A DNA stretch of 64,000 nucleotides from Micromonospora cathayae (GTDB taxonomy: Bacteria; Actinomycetota; Actinomycetes; Mycobacteriales; Micromonosporaceae): the NCBI RefSeq assembly GCF_028993575.1, contig NZ_CP118615.1, positions 5,051,001 to 5,115,000 on the forward strand, written 5' to 3'. Under the pieces are notes generated by a model, which did not search any database, was not told the origin of the DNA, and saw only the letters and a program-made list of their open reading frames with translations. Both the position numbers and the translations under genes were made by a program. Numbering within the stretch: position 1 is the first letter of the stretch; each line of letters begins with the position of its first letter. Positions 7,812 through 17,164 of the stretch are shown piece by piece.

Positions 7812-10170
7812 GCAGCTCTACGGCATCCGCCACCACGGTCCCGGCTCCGCCCGGGCCGTGGTGGCGGCCCTGGCCGAGCAGCGCCCCGACATCCTGCTGG
7901 TCGAGGGGCCACCGGAGGCCGACGAGCTGCTCCGCTGGGCGGCCGACGACCGGCTCGAACCGCCGGTCGCCCTGCTCGGGTACGCCACCGACGATCCCCG
8001 CCGGGCCGGGTTCTGGCCGTTCGCCGTCTTCTCCCCCGAGTGGCAGGCGATCCGGTGGGCGGTCCGGCACGACGTGCCGGTGCGGTTCTTCGACCTGCCG
8101 TACGCGTACCGGGTCGGCGCGTCCGACGCGACGCCGGGGGCGAACCCGGAGCCGGGGTCCGACACGACGCCCGGGCCAGGGTCCGGCGCGACCCCAGGGC
8201 CCGACGCGACGCCGGGGTCCGGTCCGGGGCCGCTGGCGGAATCCGGGCCGGCGGCCGGACCCGGGCCGGACGGGTCCGCTCCGAGCGCCGGGCCGGGACC
8301 CGGGGACGCGTCCCCGCCGGACGACGCAACCGGCCCCCGGCACCGCCCGGTCGACCCGATCGGGGAGCTGGCCGCGGCGGCCGGCTACGACGACCCCGAA
8401 CGATGGTGGGAGGACGTCGTCGAGCACCGGGGAGCGCCGGCGTTCCCGGCCATCGCCGAGGCGATGGCCGCGATCCGCGAAGGAGCCGACGAGGACCCGG
8501 ACGACCTGCTCCGTGAGGCGCACATGCGGACGGTGCTGCGGCAGGTGCGCCGCAGCCACGACAACATCGCGGTGGTCTGCGGCGCCTGGCACGTGCCGGC
8601 GCTGACCCGGAAGGTGCCGGCCAGTGCCGACGCCGCGCTGCTCAAGGGCCGCCGCAAGACCAAGGTCACCTTCACCTGGGTGCCCTGGACGTACGGACGG
8701 CTGGCCTCCTGGCAGGGGTACGCCGCCGGGGTCCGCTCCCCGGGCTGGTACCACCACCTGTTCACCTCGGTCGACGAGGTGGTGCCCCGGTGGCTGGTCG
8801 CCGCCGCCGGCGTGCTGCGCGACGAGGGGGTGCCCGCGTCGTCCGCGCACGTCATCGAGGCCACCCGGCTGGCCGAGACGCTGGCCACGCTGCGGGGACG
8901 GCCGCTGGCCGGGCTGACCGAACTCACCGACGCCAGCGCGGCGGTGCTCTGCGAGGGCGACCCGCTGCGCCTGGCGCTGATCGACCGTCGGCTGGTCGTC
9001 GGCGAGCGGCTCGGCGGCGTACCGGAGGACATGCCGGCGGTGCCGCTGGCCCGCGACCTGGCCGCGCAGCAGAAGAGCCTGCGGCTCAAGCCGGAGGCGC
9101 TGGAACGCGAGGTGGATCTGGACCTGCGCCGGGACACCGACCTGGGCCGCAGCCGGCTGTTGCACCGGCTGCGGGTGCTGGGGGTGCCGTGGGGTGAGCC
9201 GGACGGCCGGCGACGCGGTTCCGGCACCTTCCGCGAGCAGTGGCGGCTGCGCTGGCAGCCGGAGTTCGCGGTGCGGCTGGTCGAGGCGAGCGCCCACGGC
9301 ACGACGGTGGTCTCCGCCGCCACCGCCGCGGTGGCCGCCGCGGCCCGGGAGTCCGGCAGCCTCGCCGAGGTCACCGCCCTGGTCGAGGTCTGTCTGCTGG
9401 CCGACCTCGGGGACGCCTATCCCCCGGTGCTGCGGGCCCTGGACACCCGGGCTGCCCTCGACGCCGACGTGGCGCACCTGATGGCGGCGGTGCCGGCGCT
9501 GGCCCGCACCCTCCGCTACGGCGACGTGCGGCGCAGTGAGCTGGGTGGGCTGGCCACGGTGACCGCCGGGTTGCTGGCCCGGATCCGCGCCGGCCTGCCG
9601 GCCGCGGTGGGCGGACTGTCCGACGACGCCGCCCGGACCCTGCGCGGGCACGTGGACGCGGTGCACGCCGCGGTCAACCTGCTCGACGACGACGCCGGCC
9701 GCGAGCGCTGGCTGGACACGCTCGTCTCGCTCGCCGACCGGGACGACCTGCACGGGCTGCTCGCCGGCCGGCTGGTGCGGCTGCTGTACGACGCCGGTCG
9801 GCTGGAACGCGCCGAGGTGCGGCGACGGATGGGGCTGCCCCTGACCGCCGGGGTCGCGCCGGCCGACGGTGCCGCCTGGGTGGAGGGTTTCCTCGGTGGC
9901 GGCGGTCTGCTGCTGGTGCACGACGACGCCCTGCTGTCGCTGGTGGACGAGTGGCTGGCGGGCATTCCCGCCGACTCGTTCACCGAGGTCCTGCCCCTGC
10001 TGCGGCGGACCTTCGGCGGGTTCGCCGCCGGTGAACGCCGGGCCATCGGTGACCGGGTGGCCGGTACCGACCGGACGGCCGCCCCGACGGTCGCCGCCGA
10101 TCTCGACCACGACCGGGCGGCGGCGGTCCTACCCACGCTCGGCATCCTGCTCGGACGGGAGATTCGATGA
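7804..10170 (+). CDS. DUF5682-family protein
   Basis: The 788-residue protein opens with YGIRHHGPGSARAVV and LVEGPPEAD, the hallmark of DUF5682. The ATG at 7804 overlaps the ATPase gene by eight bases. H10/H11, E34 and a later VVCGAWHVPAL (H263) resemble in order and spacing the G-x-x-H...E...G-x-x-H pattern of TraB/TIKI/EreA-like hydrolases; that link is my inference. Residues about 103-185 are a Pro/Gly/Asp/Thr/Ser-rich low-complexity insert between the two halves of the putative catalytic domain. The rest is Leu/Ala-rich helical. It belongs to the MoxR-VWA unit; biochemical function is unknown. Confidence 0.88.
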   Translation: MPEQLYGIRHHGPGSARAVVAALAEQRPDILLVEGPPEADELLRWAADDRLEPPVALLGYATDDPRRAGFWPFAVFSPEWQAIRWAVRHDVPVRFFDLPYAYRVGASDATPGANPEPGSDTTPGPGSGATPGPDATPGSGPGPLAESGPAAGPGPDGSAPSAGPGPGDASPPDDATGPRHRPVDPIGELAAAAGYDDPERWWEDVVEHRGAPAFPAIAEAMAAIREGADEDPDDLLREAHMRTVLRQVRRSHDNIAVVCGAWHVPALTRKVPASADAALLKGRRKTKVTFTWVPWTYGRLASWQGYAAGVRSPGWYHHLFTSVDEVVPRWLVAAAGVLRDEGVPASSAHVIEATRLAETLATLRGRPLAGLTELTDASAAVLCEGDPLRLALIDRRLVVGERLGGVPEDMPAVPLARDLAAQQKSLRLKPEALEREVDLDLRRDTDLGRSRLLHRLRVLGVPWGEPDGRRRGSGTFREQWRLRWQPEFAVRLVEASAHGTTVVSAATAAVAAAARESGSLAEVTALVEVCLLADLGDAYPPVLRALDTRAALDADVAHLMAAVPALARTLRYGDVRRSELGGLATVTAGLLARIRAGLPAAVGGLSDDAARTLRGHVDAVHAAVNLLDDDAGRERWLDTLVSLADRDDLHGLLAGRLVRLLYDAGRLERAEVRRRMGLPLTAGVAPADGAAWVEGFLGGGGLLLVHDDALLSLVDEWLAGIPADSFTEVLPLLRRTFGGFAAGERRAIGDRVAGTDRTAAPTVAADLDHDRAAAVLPTLGILLGREIR

Positions 10171-11378
10171 CCACCTCCACTCCGACCGGTCCCGGCCTGG
10201 ACGGGTCGTCCCGACGGGCCGACGAGGCCGCCGAACGGGAGCGGCTGCGCCGGTGGCGGCTGGTGCTCGGCGGAGCCGCCGAGGGTGCCTGCGGTGGCGT
10301 CACCGGGAGCGACGCCGCGATGGACGGGGCGCTGGCCGCCCTCTACGACGGTGCCGACGAGGGTGGCGGGTCCCGCCGCTCGGCCGGGCTCGGCGGTTCG
10401 GCGCCCCGGGTGGCGCGCTGGCTGGGCGACATCCGCGAGTACTTCCCGTCGACGGTCGTGCAGGTGATGCAGGCCGACGCGATCGAGCGGCTCAACCTCA
10501 CCCGGCTGCTGCTGGAGCCGGAGATGCTCGCCGCGGTCGAGCCGGACGTGCACCTGGTGGGCACCCTGCTGTCGCTCAACCGGGTGATGCCGGACCAGAC
10601 CAAGGACGCCGCCCGCCAGGTGGTGCGCCGGGTGGTGGAGGAGCTGGAACGGCGGATCGCCCAGCAGACCCGGGCGGCGGTGACCGGTGCGTTGAACCGG
10701 GCCACCCGGATCAACCGGCCCCGGCACGCCGACATCGACTGGGACCGGACGATCCGTGCCAACCTCAAGCACTACCAGCCGGAGTACCGCACGGTGGTAC
10801 CCGAACGGCTGGTCGGGTACGGGCGACGCACCACGGCGGTGCAGCGGGACGTGGTGCTCTGCGTCGACCAGTCCGGCTCGATGGCCGCGTCGGTGGTCTA
10901 CTCCGGGGTGTTCGCCGCGGTGCTGGCCTCGATGCGGTCGCTGCGTACCTCGCTGGTGGTCTTCGACACCGCGGTGGTGGACCTGACCGACCAGCTCAGC
11001 GACCCGGTGGAGGTGCTGTTCGGCACCCAACTCGGCGGCGGCACCGACATCAACCGGGCGATCGCCTACAGCCAGCAGTTGATCACCCGGCCCCGGGACA
11101 GCATCTTCGTGCTGATCAGTGACCTGTACGAGGGTGGGGTACGGGAGCAGATGCTGCGCCGGGTGGCGGAGCTGACCGCTGCCGGGGTCCAGGTGGTCGT
11201 CCTGCTGGCGCTCTCCGACGAGGGTGCTCCGGCGTACGACCGGGAGAACGCCGCCGCGCTGGCCGCCCTCGGGGTGCCGGCCTTCGCCTGTACGCCGGAC
11301 GCCTTCCCGGATCTGATGGCGGCGGCCATCGAGCGTAGGGACCTGGTGGCCTTCGCGGAGCGCTTCGCCGACCGCTGA
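10167..11378 (+). CDS. VWA-domain protein with complete MIDAS motif
   Basis: The 403-residue protein has a helical N-terminal half and a C-terminal von Willebrand A domain. The metal-binding MIDAS motif is intact: D234-x-S236-x-S238 in CVDQSGSMA, T293 in GGGTDIN, and the Asp in LISDLYEGG. The start ATG overlaps the DUF5682 stop (ATGA). VWA proteins are the usual partners of MoxR ATPases, so this is probably the adaptor of the four-gene complex. No membrane segment or signal peptide is seen, so it is likely cytoplasmic. Confidence 0.9.
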   Translation: MTTSTPTGPGLDGSSRRADEAAERERLRRWRLVLGGAAEGACGGVTGSDAAMDGALAALYDGADEGGGSRRSAGLGGSAPRVARWLGDIREYFPSTVVQVMQADAIERLNLTRLLLEPEMLAAVEPDVHLVGTLLSLNRVMPDQTKDAARQVVRRVVEELERRIAQQTRAAVTGALNRATRINRPRHADIDWDRTIRANLKHYQPEYRTVVPERLVGYGRRTTAVQRDVVLCVDQSGSMAASVVYSGVFAAVLASMRSLRTSLVVFDTAVVDLTDQLSDPVEVLFGTQLGGGTDINRAIAYSQQLITRPRDSIFVLISDLYEGGVREQMLRRVAELTAAGVQVVVLLALSDEGAPAYDRENAAALAALGVPAFACTPDAFPDLMAAAIERRDLVAFAERFADR

Positions 11379-11446
11379 CCCCTCCGGTGGGACCGTCCGC
11401 CGTGCCGACCCGGCCCGCCCCGGTCCGGTCACCGCCGGTCCGGGGC

Positions 11447-11610
11447 GGTGGACCGGGGCGGTGGACCGGGGCGGTGGGCCGGGGCGGTGGGCCGGGGCGG
11501 TGGGCCGGGCCGGTGGGCCGGGCCGGTGGGCCGGGCCGGTGGGCCGGGCCGGTGGGCCGGGCCGGTGGGCCGGGCCGGTCAGTGGGCCGGGCCGGTCAGT
11601 GGGCCGGGCC
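11447..11610. repeat. 13-bp G-rich tandem array at a gene 3' end
   Basis: Ten direct copies of GGTGGRCCGGGSC (13 bp) start at 11447, 11460, 11473 and so on to 11564. Two 17-bp variants that contain TCAG follow (11577 and 11594). The last variant encodes the final GPAH and stop of the minus-strand dioxygenase-like gene. The plus strand carries repeated GGG/GGGG runs spaced for G-quadruplex formation. The array lies between convergent genes. Confidence 0.95.
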
Positions 11611-12846
11611 GGCGGAGGGTTCGCCGGGCGGGGCCGGCGGGACGGTCCGGAACACCGGCAGTGAGCGGACCGCACCCAGGTAGGGCGTCCCCTCGGTGTA
11701 GCCGGTGCCCGGGGCCTCACCGAGCATCCGGACCGCCAGCCGGTGGTGGGTACGCCGCCAGGTGGTCAGCGCCGCGGCGAACCCGCCCATCCGGTCGGCG
11801 ACCAGCGTCCGCGCCGCCGGGGTGAGCAGGCCGCCGTCCACCGCCCGACGGTACGCCTGGTCCAGGGTCGCCTGCCCACCCAGCACCTGCCGCCGGACCT
11901 CCGGCACGGACCGGTAGGCGGCACTGCCGAGACGGTCCGGGTCGGGGGTGCGGCAGAGCGACTCCACCAGCTTGTAGCTGTGCGACTGGATCGCGCTGGC
12001 CCCCTCGGTGTAGGCGCGGAAGGTACGGAACGACTCCGGTTGCATGGTGGCGAGCAGGGAGAAGAGCGGCCCCGCCTCGGTCAGCGCCTCGGTCGCCCGG
12101 ACCAGGTGGCCGGTGGCCAGGGCGGCGGATCCGCCGGCCAGCGCGGTACGGGCCGCCCGCAGCAGGACGACCAGCAACGCGAAGGTGGACTCGTACATCT
12201 GGAGCACCCGGATGAAGAGGTACTCGTCGTGGATGACGTACACCGGCAGCATGGACAGCCGCAGGTCGAGCCGTTCCGCGTCGGTGACCTCCACCGCGGC
12301 GCGAAGGTCGTCCGCCGCCGCCAGCGGATCGGTCACGGTGACCCTGCGGTCCGGGTGGCAGCGGGCCAGCGCCGGACGGGCGGCACGTACCGCCAACCGG
12401 AGTCGCTTGGCGAGTCGCGCCCGGTCGGGTCGCTGCACCGGCAGCAGGTCGGTGGCTCCCGAGTGCGCGGCCAACTCGAACTGGATCAGGTCGACCAGCA
12501 GGTGCAACAGGCGTCGGTCCCGGTCCCGCGCGGCCTCGTCGGGGGCCGCCCCGGTCGGCGCAGCCAGGATCGGGAGGGCGAGGTAGGTGTGGTAGTCGTA
12601 GCAGCCGTCCCATTTGTCCAGGGCGATGTCCAGGAACCGCCGTAACCGGAGCAACCCCGGACCGGACCCCACCGGCAGTTTCGCGCGGGCATGGTCGAGC
12701 GCGGCCAACACGTCCTTGGTAACGAAATGTTTACCGACCCGGAGATATTCGGCGACCACCGCCGGGTATGGGAATTCGGCCGGATCGGCTGGACCGGACA
12801 ACCAGCATTCCACATCGCGCACGAACGTCACCTCGTAATCGACCAC
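11596..12846 (-). CDS. tryptophan 2,3-dioxygenase-like heme protein
   Basis: The C-terminal half carries landmarks of the TDO (heme-dependent aromatic oxygenase) superfamily: HDEYLFIRVLQMYESTF, TMQPESFRTFRAYTEGAS, the likely heme-ligand region TWRRTHHRLAVRMLGEA, and GTGYTEGTPYL in place of GTGGSSG. The TDO distal histidine (H in FIxxHQxYELW) appears as Leu, so substrate activation must differ from true TDO. About 190 extra residues precede the core. I start at the GTG at 12846 (VVDYEVTF); the frame stays open to 13119, but that stretch has unlike composition. It stands alone with no kynurenine genes beside it. The reaction is unknown. Confidence 0.7.
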   Translation of the reverse strand: MVDYEVTFVRDVECWLSGPADPAEFPYPAVVAEYLRVGKHFVTKDVLAALDHARAKLPVGSGPGLLRLRRFLDIALDKWDGCYDYHTYLALPILAAPTGAAPDEAARDRDRRLLHLLVDLIQFELAAHSGATDLLPVQRPDRARLAKRLRLAVRAARPALARCHPDRRVTVTDPLAAADDLRAAVEVTDAERLDLRLSMLPVYVIHDEYLFIRVLQMYESTFALLVVLLRAARTALAGGSAALATGHLVRATEALTEAGPLFSLLATMQPESFRTFRAYTEGASAIQSHSYKLVESLCRTPDPDRLGSAAYRSVPEVRRQVLGGQATLDQAYRRAVDGGLLTPAARTLVADRMGGFAAALTTWRRTHHRLAVRMLGEAPGTGYTEGTPYLGAVRSLPVFRTVPPAPPGEPSAGPAH

Positions 12847-13394
12847 GGGCCGATTCAGCCCGCCGGGGCAAGGACCACCGCAATCCACTCCGGCGGTCCG
12901 GACACGCACCAGCCACACATCGGTAAGGAAGCATCGCTGCCGCTGGCGGACAGGAACCGCCCGGCTGCTCAGCACCGAATCCCTTCTGCGACAGGTTCGG
13001 CCTGGACCGGACCGCACTGAGCTGAACGTCCACCGAAGCAGAGAAATCACGGCCCGAGAGTCGGGCATCCAACGAGCAGACAACATACCGAGCCGCACAT
13101 CGGTGCGCAAGAACGTCAATCGAAAGGCCGGCGAATAAGTCCGTTATGAATGCTTCGGACTCGCCGTGGTATCACGATTCGCCGCCAATGTCCTGTCAGG
13201 ACCATCCGGCGTGGATTGACCTCGGGGCACGACCCGGCGCGAGGGGGCCAGCCGACGAGCTGGCGACGACCGCCGGACCCGTGACGGCCGAGTGGACGTG
13301 TGCCGGCCGGGCGCACAGCCGCCGGACGCGCGACCGGCGGACGAACAGCCGCCGGACGAGTGACCGGCGGGCGGATGGCGGCCGGGCGGCCGCG
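12847..13394. other. non-coding stretch, lower GC
   Basis: About 550 bases between two leftward genes. The part from roughly 12,960 to 13,210 is clearly less GC-rich than its surroundings. I find no convincing coding frame on either strand. It probably holds the promoter of the dioxygenase-like gene, but I cannot point to -35/-10 boxes. Confidence 0.4.
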
Positions 13395-13505
13395 CAGCAG
13401 GTCAGTGCGGCGCGGCGCAGCAGGTCAGCGCGGCGCGGCGCAGCAGGTCAGCGCGGCGCGGCGCAGCAGGTCAGCGCGGCGCAGCAGGTCAGCGCGGCGC
13501 GGCAG
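13395..13505. repeat. 18/23-bp tandem repeats downstream of antitoxin gene
   Basis: Five direct copies begin with CAGCAGGTCAG at 13395, 13418, 13441, 13464 (shortened to 18 bp) and 13482. Read on the minus strand they repeat the DLLRR-stop coding end of the gene that terminates at 13520. They look like slippage copies of that 3' end. Confidence 0.9.
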
Positions 13506-13519
13506 GTTGGCGTGGCAGG

Positions 13520-13933
13520 TCAGCGGCGCAGCAGGTCGGCGTGCGCGGCGCGCAGCCGGGCCAGCGTCGGGTCGCCGCTCAGGACGCCCCGGCGGTCGAG
13601 TTCGGCCCAGACCTCGGCCAGAGCGTCGGTGACCGTCCGCAGTTCGGCGGCGTGCCGCTCGGCACCGCGCCGGTGCAGGTCGTCGAGGCGGCGGGCCCAA
13701 CCGGCGCTGACCGCCGCGAGCCGTTCCGCGTCGGCGCGGGCCTGCGCGGCGGACCGGGCGGCGGCGGCCGGCACGATCGCGGCGACCGGTCGGGGATCTC
13801 CGTCGCGGGTGAGCACGGTGACGGTGTCGGTCAGCTCGGCCATCGCGACGAGCTGGGTCAGCCGGGTACGGGCCTCGCGCAGGGGCAGGGTACGCGGCTG
13901 GTCGTGGGGGTGAGCCAGGGCGGGAACAGCCAT
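13520..13933 (-). CDS. Phd/YefM-type antitoxin-like protein, orphan
   Basis: Starting at the ATG at 13933 the protein has 137 residues. The first half (LPLREARTRLTQLV, VTVLTRDGDPRPVAAIVPA) matches the DNA-binding Phd/YefM antitoxin fold. The C-terminal 75 residues are a long Ala/Arg-rich helix that could bind a toxin or dimerise. No RelE, Doc or PIN toxin gene is adjacent, so it may act alone as a regulator or belong to a distant toxin. Tandem copies of its last codons follow the stop. Confidence 0.7.
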   Translation of the reverse strand: MAVPALAHPHDQPRTLPLREARTRLTQLVAMAELTDTVTVLTRDGDPRPVAAIVPAAAARSAAQARADAERLAAVSAGWARRLDDLHRRGAERHAAELRTVTDALAEVWAELDRRGVLSGDPTLARLRAAHADLLRR

Positions 13934-14039
13934 ACCGACATGGTGCAACCGGGGTACGACATCTAACGCCGTGACTGGGTCCGGCACCGGCGGAACCGGT
14001 CCCGTTTGGGCGGGGGCGATCGCGGAAAGACTGACCGGC

Positions 14040-15614
14040 ATGAACTGGGCACGTCGAGCCGTACCCGCGGTCACCGCCGCCGTGGCGGCGCTGGCCGCAC
14101 GCGACCTGTTGCAGCGCGACCACGCGCTGCTGCGCAACTTCCCGCTCCTCGGGCACGCCCGCTACCTGCTGGAATCGATCGGGCCGGAGCTGCGGCAGTA
14201 CATCGTGGCGGGCAACAACGAGGAGCGGCCCTTCACCCGCGACCAGCGGCGCTGGGTGTACGCCTCGGCGAAGAAGCAGAACAACTACTTCGGGTTCGGC
14301 ACCGACAACGACATCGAGTACACCCCGGGTTATCCGATCATCAAACACCGGACCTTCGGTCGGGCCGTCCCGCCGTCGACCCCGACTGCCGGACACGACG
14401 TGTGGCTGCCCTGCGCCAAGGTGCTCGGGGCGGCCCGGGGGCGGGCGAAGGCGTTCCGCCCCGACTCGGTGGTGAACATCTCCGGGATGAGTTTCGGCTC
14501 GCTGTCCGGCAACGCCGTCGCAGCGCTCAACGAGGGCGCGGCCCTGGCCGGTTGTCTGCACAACACCGGCGAGGGTGGCCTGTCGCCGTACCACCGCCGG
14601 GGCGGTGAGCTGGTCTTCCAGCTCGGCACCGCGTACTTCGGTTGCCGGGACGAGCACGGCCGGTTCAGCCTGGACCGGCTCAAGGACCAGGTGGCGGGCG
14701 CGCCGGTACGGGCGCTGGAGATCAAACTGAGTCAGGGGGCCAAGCCCAGCCTCGGCGGGCTGTTGCCGGCGGCCAAGGTGTCGGCGGAGATCGCCGCGAC
14801 CCGGGGCATCCCGGAGGGGCGGGACTGCGTCAGCCCGTCCCGGCACGCCGAGTTCTCCGACTGCGACAGCCTGCTGGACTGGGTCGAGCTGCTCGCCGCC
14901 GAGACGGGACTGCCGGTCGGGATCAAGTCCGCGGTCGGCGACCTGGACTTCTGGGAGGAGCTGGCCGACCTGATGCGGGACACCGGCCGTGGGGTCGACT
15001 TCGTCACGGTCGACGGGGGTGAGGCGGGCACCGGGGCCGCGCCGCTGATCTTCACCGACTCGGTCTCGCTCCCCTTCCAGCAGGGCTTCGCCCGGGTCTA
15101 CCGGACGTTCGCCGAGCGCGGCCTGCACGAGCGGGTCGTCTTCGTCGGGGCGGGCAAGCTGGGGCTGCCGGACAACGCGATCGTGGCCTTCGCGCTCGGC
15201 TGCGACATGGTGAACGTCGGCCGGGAGGCCATGCTGGCGATCGGCTGCATCCAGGCGCAGAAGTGCCACACCGACACCTGTCCCACCGGCGTCGCCACCC
15301 AGAACGCCTGGCTGGCCCGGGGGCTGGACCCGGCCCGCAAGGCGGTACGGGCCGCGAACTACCTGGGTACGCTGCGCCGGGACCTGATGAAGGTGGCCGA
15401 AGCCTGCGGGGTGGAGCATCCGGGGTTGATCGAGTCCGGGGCGGTGGAGCTGCTCGACGGCCGGACCTCCGCCACTCCGCTGCCCGAGGTTTACGGGTAC
15501 CGGCCGGAGTGGGGGCTCCCGTCGGCGGCCGACCGGGCGGAGATCGTCCGGCTGATGACGGCGGAGGTGCCGCAGGGCGGCAGCGCACCGCCGTCAGCCA
15601 CCGCGCAGCACTGA
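14040..15614 (+). CDS. FMN-binding glutamate synthase family protein
   Basis: I choose the ATG at 14040 (MNWARRAVPAVTAAVAAL), giving 524 residues; the frame extends upstream without conserved sequence. The N-terminus has one possible membrane helix. The protein then follows the FMN/Fe-S domain of glutamate synthase: NISGMSFGSLSGNAVAALN, HNTGEGGLSPYH, an FVTVDGGEAGTGAAP flavin segment, and CHTDTCPTGVATQ supplying Cys residues. It lacks the amidotransferase domain, so it is a stand-alone GltB2-like oxidoreductase of unproven substrate. It converges on an aminopeptidase gene. Confidence 0.88.
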   Translation: MNWARRAVPAVTAAVAALAARDLLQRDHALLRNFPLLGHARYLLESIGPELRQYIVAGNNEERPFTRDQRRWVYASAKKQNNYFGFGTDNDIEYTPGYPIIKHRTFGRAVPPSTPTAGHDVWLPCAKVLGAARGRAKAFRPDSVVNISGMSFGSLSGNAVAALNEGAALAGCLHNTGEGGLSPYHRRGGELVFQLGTAYFGCRDEHGRFSLDRLKDQVAGAPVRALEIKLSQGAKPSLGGLLPAAKVSAEIAATRGIPEGRDCVSPSRHAEFSDCDSLLDWVELLAAETGLPVGIKSAVGDLDFWEELADLMRDTGRGVDFVTVDGGEAGTGAAPLIFTDSVSLPFQQGFARVYRTFAERGLHERVVFVGAGKLGLPDNAIVAFALGCDMVNVGREAMLAIGCIQAQKCHTDTCPTGVATQNAWLARGLDPARKAVRAANYLGTLRRDLMKVAEACGVEHPGLIESGAVELLDGRTSATPLPEVYGYRPEWGLPSAADRAEIVRLMTAEVPQGGSAPPSATAQH

Positions 15615-15683
15615 ACCGCGCCCCCGTCAGCGGGAGGGCGCGCGCCGGAAGCGCGCGGGGTGTGCCGGGAGCGCGCGCAGCTG

Positions 15684-15712
15684 GCCGGGGTGGGCGGGCC
15701 GCCCACCCCGGC
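15684..15712. terminator. 14-1-14 palindrome between convergent genes
   Basis: GCCGGGGTGGGCGG (15684-15697) and its exact complement (15699-15712) flank one base. It ends 7 bases before the stop of the leftward M28 gene and about 70 bases after the rightward stop at 15614. It should act as a strong bidirectional hairpin terminator. Confidence 0.7.
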
Positions 15713-15718
15713 ACAGGG

Positions 15719-17164
15719 TCAGCTCGCCTGCAACGTCACGTCGTCGACGACGAAGCTGGTCTGCAGGGACGCGTCCTCGGTGGCGGTGAAGGTCAGGGTG
15801 ACGGTCTGCCCGGCGTACCCGGCCACGTCGAAGGTGCGCGCGACGTAGCTGCTGCCGGCGTTCAGGTTCGAGTACGTCGCCAGCGTCGCGCCCCCGATCT
15901 GCACGGTGAGCCGGTCGTACACCCGGGTGCTGGTGGTCTCGGCGGTGTCGATCCGCAGGTGGAAGGTGAGCGGGTAGCTGGCGCAGCCGGCCGGCAGGGT
16001 CAGCGTCTGGGACAGCGTCTCCGTGCTGGTGCCGCCGTTGCCGCCCAGCCACGCCTTGTACGACCCGGTGCGGGCCGGCCGGGACGTCGAGCTGGTGATC
16101 ACCCCGGTGGTGCCGGTCCACGGGGTGGTGCCGGTCTCGAAGGAGCTGTTGCCGACGAGCTGTCCGCCGGCGCAGGTGCCGGGGGTGCCGCTGCCCACCG
16201 CGAGCTGCCAGATGGCGTACGCGACGCCGTCGGCGGACCGGTCGAGGTGGGTCGCGCTGACGTTGCTGGTGGTGTCGCAGGCCCGGTGGTAGCAGGGGTC
16301 GTACGAGGAACCGGCGGTGCCGCCCCACTTGGCGGCCTGGGTGCTGCTCTTGCGGGCGCTGGCCCCGGCGGCGTACCCGGAGGTGGGGATGCCGGCCTGC
16401 TGGAACGGGTAGTCGTCGGAGCGGCCCTGGCCCTCGACGTTCTCCTCCGGTTGGATGCCGAGCGAGTCCCAGTACGCCTTGAGCGGCGCGGCGGTGGTGG
16501 AGGTGATCCGGTTGATGAAGTATCCGCCGTTGGTGGAGCCGACCATGTCGAAGTTGTAGTACCCCTTGAGGTAGCCGCGCTGGGTGGCGCTGAGCGAGTT
16601 GACGTAGAACTCCGAGCCGTTGAGGCCCTGCTCCTCGTCGGTCCACCAGGCGAACCGCACCCGCTTGGTCATGGTCGCCGGCCGCTGCGCGGCGAGGACC
16701 AGCGCGTTCTCCAACAGGACCGCCGAGCCGGAGCCGTTGTCGTTGATGCCGGGCCCGGCGGAGACGCCGTCGAGGTGGGCGCCGAACATGACCACCTGGT
16801 CGGTGGGGCCGGCCGGCCACTCGGCGATCAGGTTGTTCGACCGGTACACGCAGCTGGTGCAGGTCTGTTCGGTGACCGTGTAGCCGGCCGCCTGGAGCTT
16901 GCCCTTCACGTACGCGACGGAGGCGGTGTGGCCGGCGGACCCGGCGCGGCGGTGGCCGCCGTTGCTGGTGGCGATGGTCTGGAACTGGGTCAGGTGGGCC
17001 TGCACGTTCGCCACGGCGATGTCCGGGGCGGCGAGGACGGCGGGTGGGGCCGGAGCGGCGGTCCGTGCCGGCGGGGACGCGACGGTCGGCGGCGCGGCGG
17101 GGATCGTCGTGATCGCGGCGCCGACGACGAGCGCGACGGCCGCGCCCAGCGTTCTGCCTCTCAT
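15719..17164 (-). CDS. secreted M28 zinc aminopeptidase
   Basis: Starting at the ATG at 17164 (GGGAGGG upstream), the 481-residue protein has a signal peptide (Arg-rich start, [12 protein letters not shown] core) and resembles Streptomyces griseus aminopeptidase. Co-catalytic zinc residues are all present: H130 (GAHLDG), D142 (INDNGSG), E177/E178 (DEEQG), D206 (YNFDMVGS) and H293 (CYHRACD). From about residue 330 a C-terminal beta-rich module with [11 protein letters not shown] resembles carbohydrate-binding or P-type domains attached to secreted proteases. It probably trims N-terminal residues from peptides outside the cell. Confidence 0.93.
   Translation of the reverse strand: MRGRTLGAAVALVVGAAITTIPAAPPTVASPPARTAAPAPPAVLAAPDIAVANVQAHLTQFQTIATSNGGHRRAGSAGHTASVAYVKGKLQAAGYTVTEQTCTSCVYRSNNLIAEWPAGPTDQVVMFGAHLDGVSAGPGINDNGSGSAVLLENALVLAAQRPATMTKRVRFAWWTDEEQGLNGSEFYVNSLSATQRGYLKGYYNFDMVGSTNGGYFINRITSTTAAPLKAYWDSLGIQPEENVEGQGRSDDYPFQQAGIPTSGYAAGASARKSSTQAAKWGGTAGSSYDPCYHRACDTTSNVSATHLDRSADGVAYAIWQLAVGSGTPGTCAGGQLVGNSSFETGTTPWTGTTGVITSSTSRPARTGSYKAWLGGNGGTSTETLSQTLTLPAGCASYPLTFHLRIDTAETTSTRVYDRLTVQIGGATLATYSNLNAGSSYVARTFDVAGYAGQTVTLTFTATEDASLQTSFVVDDVTLQAS

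Noticed and set aside
12847..13119. N-terminal extension of the dioxygenase-like protein to 13119
   Set aside because: The extra 91 codons have different composition and no recognisable domain; a start at 12846 fits better, though the true start is unproven.
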